Numbered from the stretch's first letter, positions 52,157 to 60,012 are shown. The stretch: 64,000 nucleotides of DNA from Candidatus Amarobacter glycogenicus (GCA_016719395.1 JADJZF010000001.1:186001-250000), one strand, 5' to 3'. Notes: generated by a model from the letters alone, not told the origin. Translations and numbers: made by a program.

Positions 52157-52185
52157 TTGATCGCCTCTAGGGCCGATGGTATAAC
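52157..52185 (+). promoter_or_regulatory. Candidate promoter of the respiratory b6-type operon
   Basis: TTGATC (52157-52162), a 17-base spacer and TATAAC (52180-52185) make a good vegetative promoter about 75 bases before the first operon gene. Transcription would start near 52192, just before the leader hairpin. Confidence 0.55.
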
Positions 52186-52212
52186 TCGCTTTGCTACACG
52201 ATTCACAAAGTA

Positions 52213-52236
52213 GCCCGGGCCGCTTTGCGCCCGGGC
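52213..52236 (+). repeat. Leader hairpin of the respiratory operon
   Basis: GCCCGGGC occurs at 52213-52220 and again, self-complementary, at 52229-52236 with an eight-base loop. It lies between the candidate promoter and the GGGGAGG ribosome site of the first gene and could influence stability or translation of the message. Confidence 0.35.
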
Positions 52237-52259
52237 CGCGTCATGGGGAGGCCGGCTGG

Positions 52260-52379
52260 ATGGAATTCGCAAATCTGCCGCACGACTTCGCCGAGACGTT
52301 GGAGCTTGTCTTCGTCGGGATCACCATCATCGTTTCACTCGCCATCATGGTTGCCTTCGGCGCCTGGTGGCAGAGGTAA
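52260..52379 (+). CDS. 39-residue single-helix membrane protein heading the respiratory operon
   Basis: A short frame starts at ATG 52260 behind GGGGAGG and reads MEFANLPHDFAETLELVFVG, continues with a membrane helix (ITIIVSLAIMVAFGAWW) and ends QR. It lies six bases before the cytochrome b gene on the same strand, in the place where small b6f-type subunits are found in some organisms. No family is recognised; a structural subunit of the complex is the natural guess, which would put its helix in the membrane beside cytochrome b. Confidence 0.72.
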   Translation: MEFANLPHDFAETLELVFVGITIIVSLAIMVAFGAWWQR

Positions 52380-52385
52380 TCGCAG

Positions 52386-53138
52386 ATGGCCGTCGAAGCA
52401 CCAGCCAAACCAACCCTCGCCGATAAGATCTACGACAAGATGTTCCATAACTACGTGTGGAAGTCCATCTTCCGCACGGGTTACCCGAACACGCCTCGAA
52501 ACCAGATGCTGGTCGTGGCGACGAACGTCTTCCTCCACCTGCATCCGACGCGTATCCATCGCACCCACGTGAAGATCACGCACACCTACTGCCTGGGCGG
52601 GCTCTCGTTCTTCATGTTCCTCGGCCTCACGGTGACGGGCATCCTTCTGATGTTCTACTACGTGCCCAGTGTCGAACGCGCCTACCTGGACATGCAGAAC
52701 ATCACGACGACGGTGCAGTTCGGGCAGTTAATGCGGAATATGCACCGCTGGATGGCCCACGCAATGGTCATCCTGGTGTTCATGCACATGATGCGGGTGT
52801 TCTATACAGGCGCCTACAAACCGCCGCGTGAATTCAACTGGGTAGTCGGCGTCATCCTGCTCGTGCTCACCTTCCTCCTGAGCTTCACGGGGTACCTGCT
52901 GCCCTGGGACCAGCTTGCGTTCTGGGCGATCACTGTCGGCACCAACATCGCCGGTTCGGCGCCCGTGCTCGGGCCGAAGACGCGATTCTGGCTGCTTGGC
53001 GGGTTCGAAGTCGGCGCGGATTCGTTGATTCGGTTCTACACGCTCCACGTCATCGGCCTGCCGCTCCTGGCCGCAATCTTCATGGCTGTCCATTTCTGGC
53101 GAATCCGCCGCGATGGTGGCCTTGCCCGCCCGCTCTAG
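52386..53138 (+). CDS. Cytochrome b, b6-type N-terminal subunit
   Basis: The 250-residue protein covers the first four helices of cytochrome b. Heme-ligand histidines are H120/H134 and H221/H236. The second pair is 15 residues apart, the b6 spacing, where mitochondrial cytochrome b has 14. Cys69 in TYCLGG falls at the position of the cytochrome b6 cysteine that attaches heme c_n. The loop GYLLPWDQLAFWAITVGTNIAGS is the Qo-side segment. It oxidises menaquinol or plastoquinol and passes electrons to the Rieske centre. ATG 52386 follows the previous stop by six bases. Confidence 0.93.
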   Translation: MAVEAPAKPTLADKIYDKMFHNYVWKSIFRTGYPNTPRNQMLVVATNVFLHLHPTRIHRTHVKITHTYCLGGLSFFMFLGLTVTGILLMFYYVPSVERAYLDMQNITTTVQFGQLMRNMHRWMAHAMVILVFMHMMRVFYTGAYKPPREFNWVVGVILLVLTFLLSFTGYLLPWDQLAFWAITVGTNIAGSAPVLGPKTRFWLLGGFEVGADSLIRFYTLHVIGLPLLAAIFMAVHFWRIRRDGGLARPL

Positions 53139-53189
53139 GGCGGGCGTACCGGGCCTCGTGGCCCAATTTCCGAGAGAAGAGGGGAACGC

Positions 53190-54083
53190 ATGGCAACCGC
53201 AGTCGTAGCCCGGCCCGTCGCCCGCCCACAGGCGCGCGCCCGAGACGAGGAAGTCCTCGTCTGGCCGGATCTGGTGTTCGTGGAATTCATCGCGGCGCTG
53301 CTTTTCACGATCACGCTCTTCATCCTTTCGGTCGTGATCAATGCTCCACTGCTGGATCAGGCGAACGCCGATGTGACGCCGAACCCCTCCAAGGCGCCCT
53401 GGTATCTCCTGAACCTCCAGGAACTCCTCCTCCACATGAATGCCGCCATGGCCGGCATCATCGTGCCGACGGTCTGGCTCATCATCCTCGGTGCATTCCC
53501 CTACTTCGACCGCGACACGGACGGCCAGGGAGCCTGGTTCGGCACCGAAGGAGCCGTGCGGCTTACCGTCGTAAGCGGCATCGTCGGCTTCGTCGGCACC
53601 TGGGCTCTCATCCTCTGGGACTCGGGCAAGGTCGCATTCTTCCTCAACGACTGGTTCGGGCTTTCCGGTGGCGACACCATGCGCTTCCTCGAAAACGTCC
53701 GGTCGATGCAGTCCCAGCTCCCCTGGCCCGAGTGGGCGAGCAAGATTACCTACCTGCCGTTCAACCTGAAGTTGCTCGATGGCACGGGCTCGGGCGGACC
53801 GACGACGTTCCAGCACCTCGACTTCCCGGGCTGGCTCGTCGAACAGGGCATCCCGACCGCCCTGCTCGTCGGTCTTCCATCGCTGATGATCTACACGCTG
53901 TGGCGGATGGGCTGGGTGGTCAACCGCCGCGACGCTCTCCTGGCGCTCTTCAGCGGCTTCGTCGCTTCATATGGCGTACTCACGCTCTGCGGGACTGCGT
54001 TCCGCGGCCAGGGCCAGGAGCTGGTGTTCCCCTGGGAACTCAAGGTGAGCGAAGGCATTCCTGGCCAGGAGGCGGGTCACTAA
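53190..54083 (+). CDS. Cytochrome b C-terminal (subunit IV-like) protein
   Basis: The 297-residue protein supplies helices five to eight of a split cytochrome b. After a basic N-terminus it has a membrane helix (EFIAALLFTITLFILSVV) and the NPSKAPWYLLNLQELL loop, where the family's PEWY motif is written APWY, so the glutamate of the quinol-oxidation site is absent. More helices follow. A long C-terminal extension beyond the usual 160-residue subunit IV is present. It is translated from ATG 53190 and coupled to the Rieske gene (stop 54083, next start 54084). Confidence 0.9.
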   Translation: MATAVVARPVARPQARARDEEVLVWPDLVFVEFIAALLFTITLFILSVVINAPLLDQANADVTPNPSKAPWYLLNLQELLLHMNAAMAGIIVPTVWLIILGAFPYFDRDTDGQGAWFGTEGAVRLTVVSGIVGFVGTWALILWDSGKVAFFLNDWFGLSGGDTMRFLENVRSMQSQLPWPEWASKITYLPFNLKLLDGTGSGGPTTFQHLDFPGWLVEQGIPTALLVGLPSLMIYTLWRMGWVVNRRDALLALFSGFVASYGVLTLCGTAFRGQGQELVFPWELKVSEGIPGQEAGH

Positions 54084-54692
54084 ATGGCTGCAGAACCTAC
54101 CGCACCTCGCGGCGGGCGCATCGAACGCGCCCGCCAGATCGAGTCTCGAAAGCTCGCCCGGCGGTCTTTCCTCCGGGTCAGTGCTTTCGCCGGCCTCTCC
54201 CTCTTCGTCGGTTCAATGACGGCCGGGTTCCTCGGCTTCTTTAACCGCCTGAAGCCGGTGGGCTTCGGCGGCGTCGTCACCGTTGCGGCCAGCCGCGTCC
54301 CGGCGCCAGGCGCGGAACCGGTCAGGATCTCCGAGGCCAAGGCCTGGGTGGTGAACCTTTCGGGTCCGGAAGGCGATGTCCTTGGGGTTGGCGGGACCGG
54401 GGGCATCATGGCGCTCTACTGGAAGTGCCCGCACCTGGGATGCAGCGTGCCGTGGAACCCGGGCTTCAACGGGGCCGCGGTGAACTTCCCCGGAGTCGTC
54501 GGGTGGTTCCGTTGCCCATGCCACGGTTCGACCTACTCACGGGCCGGTATTCGCGTTTTCGGCCCCGCGCCCCGACCGATGGATACCATGGCTATCACCG
54601 TCAACGGCGATGGCTCAATCAGCGTCAACACCGGCGCCATCACCAGTGGCGGCACCGACAACCCGCTTCGCGCGGTCTCGTACAACGGCTAA
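54084..54692 (+). CDS. Rieske iron-sulfur protein
   Basis: The 202-residue protein has a twin-arginine-like N-terminus (RRSFLRVSAFAGLSLFVGS) acting as a membrane anchor, and a Rieske domain with CPHLGC and CPCHGS supplying the two Cys and two His ligands of the [2Fe-2S] cluster, linked by an insertion (VPWNPGFNGAAVNFPGVVGWFR). It accepts electrons from quinol at the cytochrome b site and gives them to a c-type carrier, here probably the gene that follows. ATG 54084 comes directly after the previous stop. Confidence 0.96.
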   Translation: MAAEPTAPRGGRIERARQIESRKLARRSFLRVSAFAGLSLFVGSMTAGFLGFFNRLKPVGFGGVVTVAASRVPAPGAEPVRISEAKAWVVNLSGPEGDVLGVGGTGGIMALYWKCPHLGCSVPWNPGFNGAAVNFPGVVGWFRCPCHGSTYSRAGIRVFGPAPRPMDTMAITVNGDGSISVNTGAITSGGTDNPLRAVSYNG

Positions 54693-54704
54693 GCGGAGGG
54701 TCGA

Positions 54705-56546
54705 TTGAACACCCAGAAACAAATCGTCCTGATGGTCGCCCTCATGTTCCTCCTCGTCGGAGGGTGCGCGGCCTACACCGCTATCGAACTCCCCGTACGG
54801 GCGCCGGACCAGGCTGACTGGACGCGCGACCAGTCGCTCGAACGCGGGGCTCTTCTTTTCGCGAACAACTGCCGGACCTGCCATGGAAACCGCGGGGAAG
54901 GCAGCATCGGGCCGCAACTGCTGAACAACGAGACCACACAATTCCAGGACCAGGACCCGCTGAAGCTGGCTGCGAACCGGACTCTCCTTCGGCGCACCTT
55001 GAGCTGCGGCCGCGCGGGTACGCTCATGCCTGCATGGCTGACGGCCAACGGCGGCTCGCTCAACGCTATCCAGATCGAGCACATCGTTGACTTCCTGACC
55101 TCTCCGATCGTGATCACCCCTGAGGGCGATGCGACTTCGGACTGGTGGGACGAAGCCGAGGAGTTCGCGCACAACCTGAACGGCGAAGTCGCCGTCCTCA
55201 TCGGCGGCGATACGCTCGTCGGCCTCGCGAAGTCCCACGGCATCGGCCCGAAGATCCTCGCTGACTACAACCAGCTGCCCGTGGATGGCTTCATCAAGAA
55301 GGGAACCGAGGTCAAGATCCCGGCGATCAACGGCAAGGACGGCTACATCTACACCGTCTACAAGGACAATGAAACCTTCACCAAGATCTCCGAGTCCCAG
55401 TTCTTCGGGGCCCGCATCCTGGCTGAGCTGAACAGCATCTCGTATGCGTTCAGTGAGAAGCGCGGGACAGCCACGATGCAGCTCAAGACGGCCAGCGGGG
55501 TCGATGTTGCCGGGCTCTTCCCGGGCGTGACCAGGCTGGCCTTCCCGACCGGGTCGACCTACACCGTCCAGGCAGGTGACACGGTCGATTCGATTGCGGA
55601 GACGCATGGCCTGAGTACTGCCTCGATTGTCGACCTGAACAAGGGCATTCTCGCGGGCCTCGAGACGAGTGACGACATCCCGACTGAGCGCACCCTGGCG
55701 CTGCCGAAGCAGATCGCCATCTTGCAGGCTGGCCAGACACTCGGCACCATCGCCCAGCTGCACGGTGTACTGCTCGGCGACCTGGCCGCCGCAAACGCGC
55801 TCTCCGAAGACGCTATTGTTGCGCCTGGCGCCCAGCTCACCCTGCCGGCGGACGCCAACTACGTCGTCCAGCCCGGCGACACATGGGCGCTCGTGGCTAC
55901 CCTCCACGGTACCACCTCGGCAGACCTGGCCGGCAAAAACGGCCAGACCCCCGGTGATGCGCTCTCTCCTGAAGTCATCCTCCGGATGCCGGACATCACC
56001 GCCTACGTCGTCCAGGGAGACTCCCTGGCGGATGCTGCGCAGGCGTTCGTGAACGTGACCGCGGCGAGCCTCGCCGAAAAGAACGGGGTGCAGGAGAACA
56101 GCGTCCTCGCCGTCGGCACCTCGCTTCACCTCCCCGAAACCGCCTACGGCAGTGCCCCGGGCGATGCGAAGAACACGGGCACGGCGTGCGTCCAGTACGC
56201 GGTCTCGGCCAGCGGGTTCGACAAGGTGCTCGGGAACGTCGCCGAGGTGACCAAGCCGCCGACAGCCTCGACCGAGGTGAAGGTGGAAGCTCACGCGAAT
56301 GACTGGACGGTGACCGCAGACGGTACGGCGCAGGCGCCGAACAAGGGTGTCGCTTTGATTGCCAAGGGCACGCAGGTCGTGTTCTCGTCAATCGTCGGTC
56401 TTCACAACATCAAGCTGAACGGCACGGTCGAGGGTGCGGACCTGAAAGAGGGCGACAAGCGGACGCTCACTTTCAACGACCCGGGCGAATTCCTCATCGA
56501 GTGCAGCTACCATCCTGACATGTGGGCAACGTTCTACGTCGAGTAG
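54705..56546 (+). CDS. Cytochrome c - LysM repeats - blue copper fusion lipoprotein
   Basis: The 613-residue protein has three modules. (1) Signal and lipobox FLLVGGC (Cys21), then a monoheme cytochrome c with CRTCH (C56, C59, H60) and a likely distal Met108 (TLMPAW). (2) Residues 160-478 hold five to six LysM-like units, e.g. YTVQAGDTVDSIAETHGLST, YVVQPGDTWALVATLHGTT and YVVQGDSLADAAQAF. (3) Residues about 505-613 form a cupredoxin with His567 (GLHNIK), Cys600, His603 and Met606 (CSYHPDMW), a type-1 copper set. Presumably it receives electrons from the Rieske centre and relays them from heme to copper. ATG 54705 follows AGGGTC, close to GGAGG. Confidence 0.9.
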   Translation: MNTQKQIVLMVALMFLLVGGCAAYTAIELPVRAPDQADWTRDQSLERGALLFANNCRTCHGNRGEGSIGPQLLNNETTQFQDQDPLKLAANRTLLRRTLSCGRAGTLMPAWLTANGGSLNAIQIEHIVDFLTSPIVITPEGDATSDWWDEAEEFAHNLNGEVAVLIGGDTLVGLAKSHGIGPKILADYNQLPVDGFIKKGTEVKIPAINGKDGYIYTVYKDNETFTKISESQFFGARILAELNSISYAFSEKRGTATMQLKTASGVDVAGLFPGVTRLAFPTGSTYTVQAGDTVDSIAETHGLSTASIVDLNKGILAGLETSDDIPTERTLALPKQIAILQAGQTLGTIAQLHGVLLGDLAAANALSEDAIVAPGAQLTLPADANYVVQPGDTWALVATLHGTTSADLAGKNGQTPGDALSPEVILRMPDITAYVVQGDSLADAAQAFVNVTAASLAEKNGVQENSVLAVGTSLHLPETAYGSAPGDAKNTGTACVQYAVSASGFDKVLGNVAEVTKPPTASTEVKVEAHANDWTVTADGTAQAPNKGVALIAKGTQVVFSSIVGLHNIKLNGTVEGADLKEGDKRTLTFNDPGEFLIECSYHPDMWATFYVE

Positions 56547-56568
56547 AGAGACTGCCTCTCGAGACAGG

Positions 56569-56594
56569 AAAGAGGGGCCTTTGGGCCCCTCTTT
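56569..56594 (+). terminator. Terminator of the respiratory operon
   Basis: AAAGAGGGGCC (56569-56579) pairs with 56584-56594 across a four-base loop, followed by GTTTG. It begins 22 bases after the fusion gene stop. Confidence 0.82.
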
Positions 56595-56677
56595 GTTTGA
56601 CCATCGAATCTGGCGTCGGTAGCATCCAGCGTACATTTGGCCCCGGCCCCGCGCCGGAAAACTGAAAGAGGTTTGCT

Positions 56678-56980
56678 ATGGCAGCAGCACAAACAGGCAA
56701 GCGTTACGTCGTCCCGGGCGGCGTTGCCGAATTCATCGTCACCAAGGGTGGGGCCGGCGAGCTCCGGTGTGGTGATGCGGCGATGCAGATGCGCGGCGCC
56801 GAGGATGCCTCGGTCAAAGTCGATACCGCCGGCATGGACGCCGTTCAGCTCGGGAAGCGCTACAAGGACGAAGAGACCGGCATCGAAGTCCTCGTGGTCA
56901 AGCCGGGTCCATGCGCTCTGAACGTGGATGGCCGGGCGATGGAGCTTCTCCAGCCCAAGGTCCTTCCTTCCGCCGACTGA
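56678..56980 (+). CDS. Tandem desulforedoxin-like protein with most cysteines lost
   Basis: The 100-residue protein starts at ATG 56678 behind AAAGAGG. Its two halves follow the desulforedoxin pattern: GKRYVVPGGVAEFIVTKGGA (from residue 7), then ELRCGDAAMQM, and GKRYKDEETGIEVLVVKPGP (from residue 59), then ALNVDGRAMELLQPK. In the family the GKRYxCxxCG.EVLVTKGG and the following C.G.PM hold four cysteines per unit; here only Cys31 and Cys83 remain, so iron is unlikely to be bound. Function unknown; a protein-binding or structural role is possible. Confidence 0.75.
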   Translation: MAAAQTGKRYVVPGGVAEFIVTKGGAGELRCGDAAMQMRGAEDASVKVDTAGMDAVQLGKRYKDEETGIEVLVVKPGPCALNVDGRAMELLQPKVLPSAD

Positions 56981-57008
56981 GCCGCGAGGCTCGCGTCTGC
57001 AGCTGAGT

Positions 57009-57030
57009 ACCGGGGCCGCCAGGCCCCGGT
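57009..57030 (+). terminator. 9-bp GC-rich hairpin after the desulforedoxin-like gene
   Basis: ACCGGGGCC (57009-57017) and its exact complement (57022-57030) enclose a GCCA loop. It lies between two genes on the same strand; the following sequence has no T-run. Confidence 0.45.
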
Positions 57031-57057
57031 TCCGCGTCCGGCATCAGAGGAGGCCCC

Positions 57058-57852
57058 ATGGCCGCAGAAGCCTTTACCCGAGCCGATGGCCCCGGGCACT
57101 ACGTCGTTAACCGGATATCGCGCGGCCCGTGGGACCCGAATTCGTTGCACGCGCGGGTGCTTGCCGGGCTCTTTGGCCACGAAGTCGAGATCGGCTACGC
57201 CGGCGACGACTTCCACGTCGCGCGGCTCACGATCGATCTCTACCGGCTGCCGACACTCGCGCCATGTGAGATCGCCAGCCGCTATGTCCGCGAGGGGAAC
57301 CGGATCCGCGTGGTCGAGGTTGAATACTTGTCGCAGGGCGTTTCCTACGCGCGGGGGACGGCAGTGCTCCTGAAGCGCGCCGAAAACCCGACGGGCACCG
57401 TCTGGGCCCCGCCGGATTGGACGGTGCCGAAGCCGGGAGAGCTGCCTGAGCAACGGATGGGCGCGGGCATCGCGAGCGTGAACTGGGAGCCGATGTGGGA
57501 AACCCGGGCTGTGACTTCCCGTGATCCCCAGAACGTCGTTCAGGGCGCGGCCTGGCTGCGTGAAACTCGGCAATTGGTCGAAGGCGTTGATCTGACGCCC
57601 TTTGTCCGCGCGGCTTCGGCGGCAGATTGGACGAACCCGGCCGCGAACTGGGGCAGCAATGGCCTCGAGTTCATCAACGCAGACATAACGCTGTACCTCC
57701 ATCGGTACCCGCGGGGCGAATGGGTCGGTTTCCACGTGGCATCGCACCACTCGGCCGATGGCATTGCGGTGGGCGAATGCACGATGTACGACGAGGAGGG
57801 CGCGATCGGGAGCAGCACCGTCTGTGCCATCGCGCAGCGGCGGAAGGCCTGA
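57058..57852 (+). CDS. Acyl-CoA thioesterase-like (double hotdog) protein
   Basis: The 264-residue protein is a double hotdog of the thioesterase group (4HBT_3): PWDPNSLHARVLAGLFGHEVE at the N-terminus, RLTIDLYRLPTLAPCEIASRYVREGNRIRVVEVEYL, and in the second half EWVGFHVASHHSADGIAVGECTMYDE. The catalytic Asp/Thr pair is not assignable with certainty. It likely hydrolyses acyl-CoA esters. ATG 57058 follows AGAGGAGG. Confidence 0.85.
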   Translation: MAAEAFTRADGPGHYVVNRISRGPWDPNSLHARVLAGLFGHEVEIGYAGDDFHVARLTIDLYRLPTLAPCEIASRYVREGNRIRVVEVEYLSQGVSYARGTAVLLKRAENPTGTVWAPPDWTVPKPGELPEQRMGAGIASVNWEPMWETRAVTSRDPQNVVQGAAWLRETRQLVEGVDLTPFVRAASAADWTNPAANWGSNGLEFINADITLYLHRYPRGEWVGFHVASHHSADGIAVGECTMYDEEGAIGSSTVCAIAQRRKA

Positions 57853-57933
57853 TCCCCGAGCCCCGCATTATCGCCAGGGCGCTCACTTCCAGCAGCGTCG
57901 CGCGGGCACGCCTCGCCGCGCTAAACTCGTTTC

Positions 57934-58401
57934 GTGAGCCTGGAGAAAGCAATTGAAGGCCAGATCCAGGAGGCGATGGCGGCCGGAGCCTTCGATAACC
58001 TCCCGGGCAGGGGCAAGCCTTTCGTCTGGAACAACGAAGCCGAATCGGCGGCGGGAGATAACTGGCTCGGATTCAAGCTGCTACGGGACGGGGGTTACCT
58101 GCCCGAGTGGCTCAACCTGGGCAGGGAGATCGAGATAGACCTCGAAGCCCTGGCGGTCATCGACCGGAACCACCAGGACTACTGCGAAAGCGCGGATAGC
58201 GCGGACGCATGGGTGCGCATCGGGTCGGCCGTGGACCGGCTGCGCGTGAGCTACGAGAAGAGAGCGCGGGAGATCCGCAAGAAGCAGGACCGTTTCAACC
58301 ACGATGCGCCGGGCGTGCGCACGCAGCGTCCGGGGATCTGGGTTGAACATCACATCGAGCGGCTCATCGGCCGCGAACGGGCAGCTCACCGGCCGGATTA
58401 G
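57934..58401 (+). CDS. DUF1992 (DnaJ-C28-like) protein
   Basis: The 155-residue protein matches DUF1992: EKAIEGQIQEAMAAGAFDNLPGRGKPF at the N-terminus, the LLRDGGYLPEWLNLGREIE region and a charged helical tail (VDRLRVSYEKRAREIRKKQDRFN). In eukaryotes the domain is part of DNAJC28. GTG 57934 is the start. Function unproven. Confidence 0.88.
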   Translation: MSLEKAIEGQIQEAMAAGAFDNLPGRGKPFVWNNEAESAAGDNWLGFKLLRDGGYLPEWLNLGREIEIDLEALAVIDRNHQDYCESADSADAWVRIGSAVDRLRVSYEKRAREIRKKQDRFNHDAPGVRTQRPGIWVEHHIERLIGRERAAHRPD

Positions 58402-58504
58402 GGAGCCTCCTCTTTTCGCTTTGGCGGTTCCTCTGTTACGGTAACTTTCCTGCGGCCCCGAACGGGGCAATTCCGTGCGCACGAAGGCGAGGTGATCTCC
58501 CCTC

Positions 58505-58720
58505 TTGGCAGAAGTCATCGTCGGCGATGGTGAACCTTTCGAGTCTGCTCTCAAGCGCTTCAACAAGCGCGTTCAACAGGATGGAATCCTGGCCGAGGCG
58601 CGGCGTCGCGAGCACTATGAAAAGCCGAGCGTCAAGCGCAAGAAGAAGGAAGCAGCCCGCCTGCGGAAGCTCCGCAAGAAGCAGCTCCGGAGTGAAGCCC
58701 GCGCAGCCAGCAGGCGCTAA
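58505..58720 (+). CDS. rpsU: Ribosomal protein S21
   Basis: The 71-residue basic protein is a complete S21: EVIVGDGEPFESALKRFNKRVQQ, then EARRREHYEKPSVKRKKKEAARLRK and a long Arg/Lys tail. It binds the 3' end of 16S rRNA in the small subunit and helps start translation. The start is TTG at 58505 with AGGTGA about ten bases upstream. It stands right before the yqeY gene. Confidence 0.95.
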   Translation: MAEVIVGDGEPFESALKRFNKRVQQDGILAEARRREHYEKPSVKRKKKEAARLRKLRKKQLRSEARAASRR

Positions 58721-58748
58721 TCCCGGCCCTTCGAACTCGAACCCTCGT

Positions 58749-58772
58749 GGGCCCGGCACTTCCGCCGGGCCC
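58749..58772 (+). terminator. 9-bp hairpin between rpsU and the YqeY gene
   Basis: GGGCCCGGC (58749-58757) and GCCGGGCCC (58764-58772) pair with a six-base loop. It may cut rpsU transcription partly, since the YqeY gene starts 26 bases later. No T-run. Confidence 0.5.
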
Positions 58773-58797
58773 GCTCCATTTCCGGGAGTCACAACTG

Positions 58798-59298
58798 ATG
58801 ACCTCGCTCAAGGAACGCATTCAGGCCGATCTCGTGGACGCCATGCGCAAGAAGGAAGAGACGCGGAAGTCCGCCCTGCGGATGCTCATCGCGGCTATCC
58901 GTAATGCAGAGATCCGCACGCCGCCGCCTGGAGCGACGGACGAGCAGCTTGCCGAAATGGCAAAGCTGCCGCCGCTTTCGCTCGGCGACGACGACGTGCT
59001 CTCGCTCATCCAGAAGCAGCTCAAACAGCGCCGGGACAGCATCGACCAGTTCGAAAAGGCAAAGCGGACCGACCTCGCGGACAAGGAACGCGCCGAAGCA
59101 GCGATCCTCGAGGTCTTCCTCCCTCAGCAGGCGAGCGCCGAGGAGCTCGAAGCGGCGGCCGCAAAGGTCATCTCGGAGACGGGTGCAGTCGGCCCTCGAG
59201 ACATGGGGAAGGTGATGCCTGTGCTGACGAAACAGTTCGCCGGGCGGGCCGACGGCCGCCTCATCAATGAGACCGTACGCAGGCTGCTGGGGGCCTGA
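58798..59298 (+). CDS. GatB/YqeY domain protein
   Basis: The 166-residue protein is a typical stand-alone GatB/YqeY: SLKERIQADLVDAMRKKEETRKSALRMLIAAIRNAEI, then LIQKQLKQRRDSIDQF and the conserved EVFLPQQ, with GPRDMGKVMPVLTKQFAGRADGRLINETVRRLL at the end. It resembles the tRNA-binding tail of GatB and is found beside rpsU in many bacteria. ATG 58798 follows GGGAG. The next gene starts directly at the stop codon. Confidence 0.95.
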   Translation: MTSLKERIQADLVDAMRKKEETRKSALRMLIAAIRNAEIRTPPPGATDEQLAEMAKLPPLSLGDDDVLSLIQKQLKQRRDSIDQFEKAKRTDLADKERAEAAILEVFLPQQASAEELEAAAAKVISETGAVGPRDMGKVMPVLTKQFAGRADGRLINETVRRLLGA

Positions 59299-60012
59299 GT
59301 GGCCATCCGCGGGGTGCTCTTCGACTGGGATGGCACGATCGTCCGGCGTGACTCGGCAGCGGCCGCGGCGCCTATCGCCGCCGTTGCTTCATTTGCCCGG
59401 CGGCGGCTCGAAGTCGATGTGGACGGCGCTGCGTTGGAGCGCGCCTTCCAGGCTGTCCTTCCGGAGTACCGTCCCGGTTCGACGGAAACCGCTGCCCATG
59501 TCAGCAGGCTCCTCGGGGCGGCGTTCACATGGCTCGGTCTCGCCCTTGGCGGGGGAGACATCGACGCCTGCGCGCGCGTGTTCTTCAGTGATTCGATGCA
59601 GGGCCTCGCCGTCTACGATGACGCCCGCGCCCTGCTTGCCTCGCTGCGCTACCGCGGGTATCGCACCGGTGTGGTTACCAACTCCATCTTTCCGGCGTCG
59701 CTGTTCGGGCCAAAGGTGAACGAACTTGGGCTCGCGGGTTACCTGGACGCATTCGTTTCTTCAGCTGATGTCGGCCTTGGGAAACCGAATCCGAGTCCCT
59801 ACCTCAAGGCACTCGACGAACTGGGGATAGACGCCCAGGAGAGCATCTTTGTCGGCGATACCGTGGAAACCGACATCGTTGGTGCGCGGGCGGCCGGCAT
59901 GCGGGCCGTCCTGCTCGAACGCAGTGACCGCGCGCGGGACCGTTCGGGATTCCTGGTCATCGAACGACTGACGGCCCTCAACGAATTTCTCGGAGAAGGC
60001 ACCGTCGTCTAA
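59299..60012 (+). CDS. HAD-superfamily hydrolase
   Basis: The 237-residue protein has motif I GVLFDWDGTIV with the Asp nucleophile, motif II VVTNS, the motif III Lys in GKPNPSPY and motif IV FVGDTVETDI. A four-helix cap lies between motifs I and II. Such enzymes dephosphorylate small metabolites; the substrate is unknown. GTG 59299 immediately follows the YqeY stop, so the two are translationally coupled. Confidence 0.93.
   Translation: MAIRGVLFDWDGTIVRRDSAAAAAPIAAVASFARRRLEVDVDGAALERAFQAVLPEYRPGSTETAAHVSRLLGAAFTWLGLALGGGDIDACARVFFSDSMQGLAVYDDARALLASLRYRGYRTGVVTNSIFPASLFGPKVNELGLAGYLDAFVSSADVGLGKPNPSPYLKALDELGIDAQESIFVGDTVETDIVGARAAGMRAVLLERSDRARDRSGFLVIERLTALNEFLGEGTVV

Noticed and set aside
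54615..56294. 559-codon open frame antisense to the cytochrome-LysM-cupredoxin gene
   Set aside because: Long antisense frames are expected at this GC content; no motif or ribosome site supports it.
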